NCBI RefSeq assembly: GCF_020687385.1
Contig: NZ_JAJEQM010000011.1
Coordinates: 1-64,000, forward strand
DNA: 64,000 nt
Direction: 5' to 3'
Source: Hominilimicola fabiformis
Lineage (GTDB): Bacteria; Bacillota; Clostridia; UBA1381
Part shown: piece by piece, positions 60,063-64,000 of the stretch
How the letters are laid out: each line of letters opens with the position of its first letter
Position numbering within the stretch: position 1 is the stretch's first letter
Program-made: the position numbers and the translations under genes
The notes under the pieces: model-generated
What the model was told of the DNA's origin: nothing
Databases searched by the model: none
The model's input: only the letters and a program-made list of their open reading frames with translations

Positions 60063-60614
60063 TCATTTCATTTCCATTAAATTCCAATTCTTTGCTATAT
60101 AGTCCACACCCGAAATTATTGTGAATACAACCGAAATCCAAATAAGTATATCTGAAATCAATTTAGGGTGTACACCTAAGAATGTATTCTGAATCGGAAG
60201 CAAAAGCATTGCAACGATAATTGCAACCATTTGCGTAACGGTTTTAAGTTTGCCCCACATACTTGCGGCAACAACCTTGCCTTCCCCCGCCGCAACAAGT
60301 CTTATACCCGCGACCGCAAATTCTCTTACAAGCACAATCATCAATGCCCACACACTCATACGGTCATAGTACATCAATATCAAAAATGCCGCCGTTGTAA
60401 GTACCTTGTCCGCAAGCGGATCGACGAATTTGCCGAAAGTCGTTACTTGATTATATTTTCTTGCAACGTGACCGTCTATTGCATCAGTTATCGACGCAAG
60501 TACAAAAACACCAAGTGCCGCATAATGACACATTACGTTATCTATCATAAACAACACCATAAATATCGGTACAAGAACTACACGAATCATTGTAATTTTA
60601 TTAGCTGTATTCAT
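60063..60614 (-). CDS. pgsA: CDP-diacylglycerol-glycerol-3-phosphate 3-phosphatidyltransferase
   Basis: A 183-residue membrane enzyme making phosphatidylglycerol phosphate. The CDP-alcohol phosphotransferase motif D-G-x2-A-R-x8-G-x3-D-x3-D is DAIDGHVARKYNQVTTFGKFVDPLADK. Several hydrophobic helices follow. GGAGGTG puts the ATG at 60614, which overlaps the rimO stop (TGATG), so translation is coupled. Product feeds the cardiolipin synthase encoded nearby. Confidence 0.94.
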   Translation of the reverse strand: MNTANKITMIRVVLVPIFMVLFMIDNVMCHYAALGVFVLASITDAIDGHVARKYNQVTTFGKFVDPLADKVLTTAAFLILMYYDRMSVWALMIVLVREFAVAGIRLVAAGEGKVVAASMWGKLKTVTQMVAIIVAMLLLPIQNTFLGVHPKLISDILIWISVVFTIISGVDYIAKNWNLMEMK

Positions 60615-61942
60615 CAAATCACCTCCGCTTGACCTGTAAGGTCATATTCATCTGCGTCAAGAATTTTCACTTTTATAATATCGCCCGGAGTAACTTCTTC
60701 CTCCGTTGCAAAATATACTTTTCCGTCAACATCAATACTGTCGCCGCGACTTCTGCCGTAGAACAAGAAACTTTCTTCATCGTATCCCTCAACCAAAACT
60801 TCAAGTGTTTTGCCAAGCTTAGCCTTGTTAAGTTCAAGCGATATTCCCTGTTGAAGTGTCATAAGTCTGTCAAGACGTTCTTCCTTGATTTCCTCATCAA
60901 CCTGATTCGGAAAATCAGCCGCAGGAGTATCTTCTTCCTGTGAATATGTGAAAGCACCCATTCTGTCAAAACGCACCTTTTTAACAAATTCATAAAGGTC
61001 GTTAAACTGTTCCTCCGTTTCACCCGGAAAACCTACAATTATAGACGTTCTGATTGTGCAGTCAGGCATTTTTTCTCTTATTTTATTGATTCTCTCAACC
61101 ATTTGTTCTTGAGTTGTACGTCTTGCCATACGTCTTAAAATCTCATTGTTGCCATGCTGTACGGGCATATCGATATAATTGCATATTTTATCATATTTAG
61201 CCATTGTATCAATAAGACTGTCCGTAATAGCCTCGGGATAGAAATAATGCACTCTTATCCACTTGATACCGTCAACCGTGACAAGTTTTTCAAGCAACTT
61301 ATCAAGCGAATATTCGCCGTACAAATCTTTTCCGTAACGTGAAGTATCCTGTGCAATAAGTATAAGTTCCTTAACACCGTTTTTCGCAAGATTTTCAGCT
61401 TCTTCAACTATATCTTCAATTTTTCTGCTCCTAAAATGTCCTCTAATCATAGGAATAGCACAATAAGTACAGTTATTGTCACAACCGTCGGCAATTTTCA
61501 AATATGCCGTATATGACGGTGTTGACAAAATTCGCGGAAGCCGTTCATCTGGAGTTCTGTCATTATGACCGCATATTACAGGCTTTTCGCCCTTAAACGC
61601 CTCGCGGATAACCTCCGCGATTTTATCATAATCACCTGTTCCGACTATTGCGTCAACCTCGGGCAGTTCGATTAAAATATCACTGCTGTATCGTTCTGCC
61701 AAGCAACCTGTCGCAATAAGCAATCGACATCTTCCGTTTTTGTATTGAGCCATTTCAAGTATAGCGTCTATTGATTCCTGTTTAGCCGACTCGATAAAAC
61801 CGCAAGTATTTACGATTATGACATCGGCGTCTGACGGATTATACGTTATATTAAAACCGTCATTTGCCAATATACCGAGCATAATTTCGGCATCTGTCTG
61901 ATTTTTCGCACAGCCAAGCGAAACAAGACCGATGTTATACAT
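60614..61942 (-). CDS. rimO: ribosomal protein S12 methylthiotransferase
   Basis: A 442-residue radical-SAM enzyme that methylthiolates Asp88 of S12. The N-terminal domain has three cluster cysteines (LGCAKNQTDAE, NTCGFIESAKQESID, GCLAERY); the radical-SAM motif is DGCDNNCTYCAIP (CxxxCxxC); the C-terminal TRAM domain ends ILDADEYDLTGQAEVI. GGAGAG selects the ATG at 61942. It overlaps recX slightly, and pgsA follows with a one-base overlap. Confidence 0.95.
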   Translation of the reverse strand: MYNIGLVSLGCAKNQTDAEIMLGILANDGFNITYNPSDADVIIVNTCGFIESAKQESIDAILEMAQYKNGRCRLLIATGCLAERYSSDILIELPEVDAIVGTGDYDKIAEVIREAFKGEKPVICGHNDRTPDERLPRILSTPSYTAYLKIADGCDNNCTYCAIPMIRGHFRSRKIEDIVEEAENLAKNGVKELILIAQDTSRYGKDLYGEYSLDKLLEKLVTVDGIKWIRVHYFYPEAITDSLIDTMAKYDKICNYIDMPVQHGNNEILRRMARRTTQEQMVERINKIREKMPDCTIRTSIIVGFPGETEEQFNDLYEFVKKVRFDRMGAFTYSQEEDTPAADFPNQVDEEIKEERLDRLMTLQQGISLELNKAKLGKTLEVLVEGYDEESFLFYGRSRGDSIDVDGKVYFATEEEVTPGDIIKVKILDADEYDLTGQAEVI

Positions 61943-61946
61943 AAGT

Positions 61947-62429
61947 TTACTCTCCATATTCTTCTTTTATATTATCTATACAATTTTTAATGTCAGAAAA
62001 GCCGTAACCTCTGTACATAAAATATCGTATACATTTATCAATGTTTTTCTTTTCAAAGTTACCTTTAAGCCTTTTTTCAACAAGAGGCAAAAGCATATCT
62101 TCTTCGTCCTCCTCAAGATACGAAACCGCCTCCTCAACGTATTCCGTGTCTATGCCCTTGCTGTAAAGCTCGGACTTAATACGTCTTTTACCGTATTTTT
62201 TCAAATTCTTTAAATCTTTTGCCTTTGCAATCGCATACTTTCTGTCGTCCAAAAAGCCGTAATTTCTGCAAAATTCAAGAATTTCATCTATATCTTCTTC
62301 CTTTGCGCCGGCTATTTTCAGCTTATCCGAAAGTTCACGCTCACTGTGTGAACGAAATTCAAGCAATCTCAAAGCCTTATCTTTAGCCTCATCAAAGGTC
62401 AGTTCTTTTTTTTCTCTGTTATATCTCAT
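61947..62429 (-). CDS. recX: regulatory protein RecX
   Basis: A 160-residue RecX made of helical repeats: ALRLLEFRSHSERELSDKL, ILEFCRNYGFLDDRKYAIAKAKDL and GKRRIKSELYSKGIDTEYVEEAV. It binds and tunes RecA filaments. recA is not in the window. Its start overlaps the stop of the HD-domain gene by 4 nt and its end lies 4 nt before rimO, so this is one operon. Confidence 0.9.
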   Translation of the reverse strand: MRYNREKKELTFDEAKDKALRLLEFRSHSERELSDKLKIAGAKEEDIDEILEFCRNYGFLDDRKYAIAKAKDLKNLKKYGKRRIKSELYSKGIDTEYVEEAVSYLEEDEEDMLLPLVEKRLKGNFEKKNIDKCIRYFMYRGYGFSDIKNCIDNIKEEYGE

Positions 62430-63613
62430 AATACAAAGTAATCAAATAATTCTCCAAAATTAATTCCGCCGATAACCTTATCCTTGTATTTGCCTTTCAA
62501 ATGGTCATATCCGCCCTGCATTTGCTCTGACTTAATGCCATAGCTAAGCGACATATATGCCTCAATGTATGCGGAAAGGTGGTCACATCCGCGTATAATC
62601 TGTCCGTCTATCGGATTGTATTTGTCTTCATTATACTTTTCGTTTATCAAGTCCGACGTAACCATATTGATTTCGCCGTCATCAATAATTTTAGAGTCAA
62701 ATTCATTCTGCGTGTAATACTCTATCTCCCTGTGCCAAGCAGGCGGTAAAAGCGGATAAATAACTTCACGCATTTGTTCATCTTCTATTTCACTGATTAT
62801 GCTGTCCAAACCCTTGACGCTGTTCTTTACCGGTGACACAATATCCCTTGTCAAGACCTCGGGTAAATCGTGAAAAAGTCCCGAAAAGAAGTTGTTTTCA
62901 AGACGTTTTCTGCAAGGATTGTCAAGTTCAAGCGACATAAAGTACGACAAAATCGCAACGACAAGCATATGCCCCATAACAAAAGTTTCGGGCATTCTTA
63001 CTGCTTTTGCCCACCTTTGTTGGTATCTCAGCTTTCCTATAAGCGACAAAAACTCTTGAAGATACTTACTTCCGGCAAAATATCTGAAGCCGTGAAAAGT
63101 ATCGCAAGCCGCCAATCCCTGTGCCATTTCGGTTTTAACCTGTTCTATACCGAAAGTCTGCGGATTCATAGGGTAAATTATTTTAAATTCCCAGTTGCTT
63201 GCATGGTAATGTGCGGCTTTTAAAATCTGTTTTTCAAGAGATGCGTAATCTTTGTCAAGATAATACTTTTTCATTCTCTCAAAGAAACCGCCGCCGATAC
63301 CGTCCATATGTTCTTCAAGCTCAGAAAGTACCCAATTATCTATTTGAAAGCCTTTTTCTTTTACAAGTTTATGATAAATAGGCGGTTTAATGTCAGTAAG
63401 CACAATTCTGTGGAAAAACTCAAATATTCCGCCCTCAATAAGCTTTATCATATTAACGCTTTCGCCCTCACACTTTGCAAGCACATAAGCATAAAACATC
63501 TTGTGTGCCTGCTTGTCAAGCTCCGTAAAGCCGGTCCAAGGACGGATATGGTCGTTCCAACGCTGAATAGATGCCGCCTCATACATCAGAGAAATAAGAG
63601 ATTTTTTAATCAT
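62426..63613 (-). CDS. HD-domain phosphohydrolase
   Basis: A 395-residue protein in two parts. The N-terminal half (about 1-185) is helical with FFHRIVLTDIKPPIYHKL. The second half (about 190-395) is an HD domain with GHMLVVAILSYF, FFSGLFHDLPEVLTRDIVSPVK and the Asp in GCDHLSAYIEAYMS, related to YfbR-type 5'-nucleotidases. Nucleotide hydrolysis is likely; substrate unknown. It follows the threonine ammonia-lyase by 6 nt and overlaps recX by 4 nt. Confidence 0.82.
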   Translation of the reverse strand: MIKKSLISLMYEAASIQRWNDHIRPWTGFTELDKQAHKMFYAYVLAKCEGESVNMIKLIEGGIFEFFHRIVLTDIKPPIYHKLVKEKGFQIDNWVLSELEEHMDGIGGGFFERMKKYYLDKDYASLEKQILKAAHYHASNWEFKIIYPMNPQTFGIEQVKTEMAQGLAACDTFHGFRYFAGSKYLQEFLSLIGKLRYQQRWAKAVRMPETFVMGHMLVVAILSYFMSLELDNPCRKRLENNFFSGLFHDLPEVLTRDIVSPVKNSVKGLDSIISEIEDEQMREVIYPLLPPAWHREIEYYTQNEFDSKIIDDGEINMVTSDLINEKYNEDKYNPIDGQIIRGCDHLSAYIEAYMSLSYGIKSEQMQGGYDHLKGKYKDKVIGGINFGELFDYFVL

Positions 63614-63619
63614 TTAATT

Positions 63620-64000
63620 TTACTCCATCACAATATTATAACCGTTCTTTTCAAGTACCTTAATAACTCTTTCGCCGTGTTCTCTGCCGCCGACTTCACA
63701 AGCAATATGAATAATTGCCTCGTTAGGATCAAGGTCTGCACTCAATCTGTCGTGCTGTACCATTACGATATTTGCGTTTGCCTCGGCAAGAATGTGTGAA
63801 AGATGTTCCAAACTTCCCGGAATATCAAGAAGTGTAGTCTTGAATTTAAGCTTTCTCTCACGCGTAACAAGACCAAGCTCGATAATTCTGTGAATAAAGC
63901 TAACATCAATGTTACCGCCAGAAAGTACGCAAGCGATTTTCTTACCCTTAACGTCAACCTTGTTGTTAAGAACAGCCGCAAGCGGTGTGGCACCGGCAGG
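63620..64000 (-). CDS. ilvA: threonine ammonia-lyase, C-terminal part (cut by window edge)
   Basis: The minus frame is open from the window end to 63620 without a start, giving 126 residues. It opens PAGATPLAAVLNNKVDVKGKKIACVLSGGNIDV, the end of the PLP fold with the phosphate-binding SGGN, and continues as an ACT-like domain (LLDIPGSLEHLSHIL, AIIHIACEVGGREHGERVI). This matches the short threonine dehydratase type (about 400 residues) that makes 2-oxobutanoate. Biosynthetic or catabolic type cannot be decided from this piece. The gene continues beyond 64000. Confidence 0.88.
   Translation of the reverse strand, partial: PAGATPLAAVLNNKVDVKGKKIACVLSGGNIDVSFIHRIIELGLVTRERKLKFKTTLLDIPGSLEHLSHILAEANANIVMVQHDRLSADLDPNEAIIHIACEVGGREHGERVIKVLEKNGYNIVME

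Overview
The window looks like chromosome of a low-GC Gram-positive anaerobe of the class Clostridia, probably a gut or plant-matter degrader. Reasons: AT-rich DNA, near-consensus sigma-A promoters and strong GGAGG sites, Firmicutes gene neighbourhoods (mltG-trmR-trhP, rsmG-noc, recX-rimO-pgsA), ireB, glycyl-tRNA synthetase of the single-chain type, ricT, and huge secreted proteins with LamG-like, Ig-like and esterase modules. The species cannot be named from sequence alone. Most genes lie on the minus strand.

Layout. 0-3 kb: a cell-wall 3D/G5-domain protein, a small membrane protein, a zinc-ribbon membrane protein, then a 500-bp gap holding a candidate type I toxin-antitoxin locus (21-codon hydrophobic peptide, SD-masking hairpin, convergent antisense promoter). 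3-12 kb: two very large secreted proteins, one adhesin/carbohydrate-binding-like and one with an SGNH (rhamnogalacturonan acetylesterase-like) domain. 12-19.7 kb: trhP-trmR-mltG, phosphoglucomutase, a WYL regulator, an HPr-like protein without the Ser46 regulatory site, tRNA-Thr, yqeY and rpsU. 19.8-33.85 kb: a compact phage morphogenesis and lysis cassette (terminase, portal, scaffold, capsid, connectors, tail, tape measure, baseplate, holin, amidase) transcribed from one promoter opposite a CI/LexA-like repressor. It has no visible integrase, replication or excision gene. Its small terminase is cut down, its tail chaperone keeps a -1 slippery site, and its control region carries repressor-type repeats 32 bp apart. 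It resembles a domesticated prophage or gene-transfer-agent cluster.

33.9-51 kb: M16 peptidase, IreB, HAD phosphatase, noc with a structured leader, rsmG, SGNH lipoprotein, glmM, HIT protein, alaS, M18 aminopeptidase, a C11-family lipoprotein that has lost both catalytic residues, ferredoxin, ricT and radA. Two families of intergenic repeats flank alaS and radA. A DnaA-box-like cluster lies between radA and glyQS. 51-64 kb: glyQS, mscL, a subtilisin-like protease broken by one in-frame stop, tRNA-Ser, an ABC exporter, cardiolipin synthase, a DUF5662-like protein, and the run ilvA(partial)-HD protein-recX-rimO-pgsA-hisIE.

All calls come from reading the sequence and recalled family motifs. 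No database search or folding program was run, so promoters, operators, hairpins and RNA boundaries are pattern calls.
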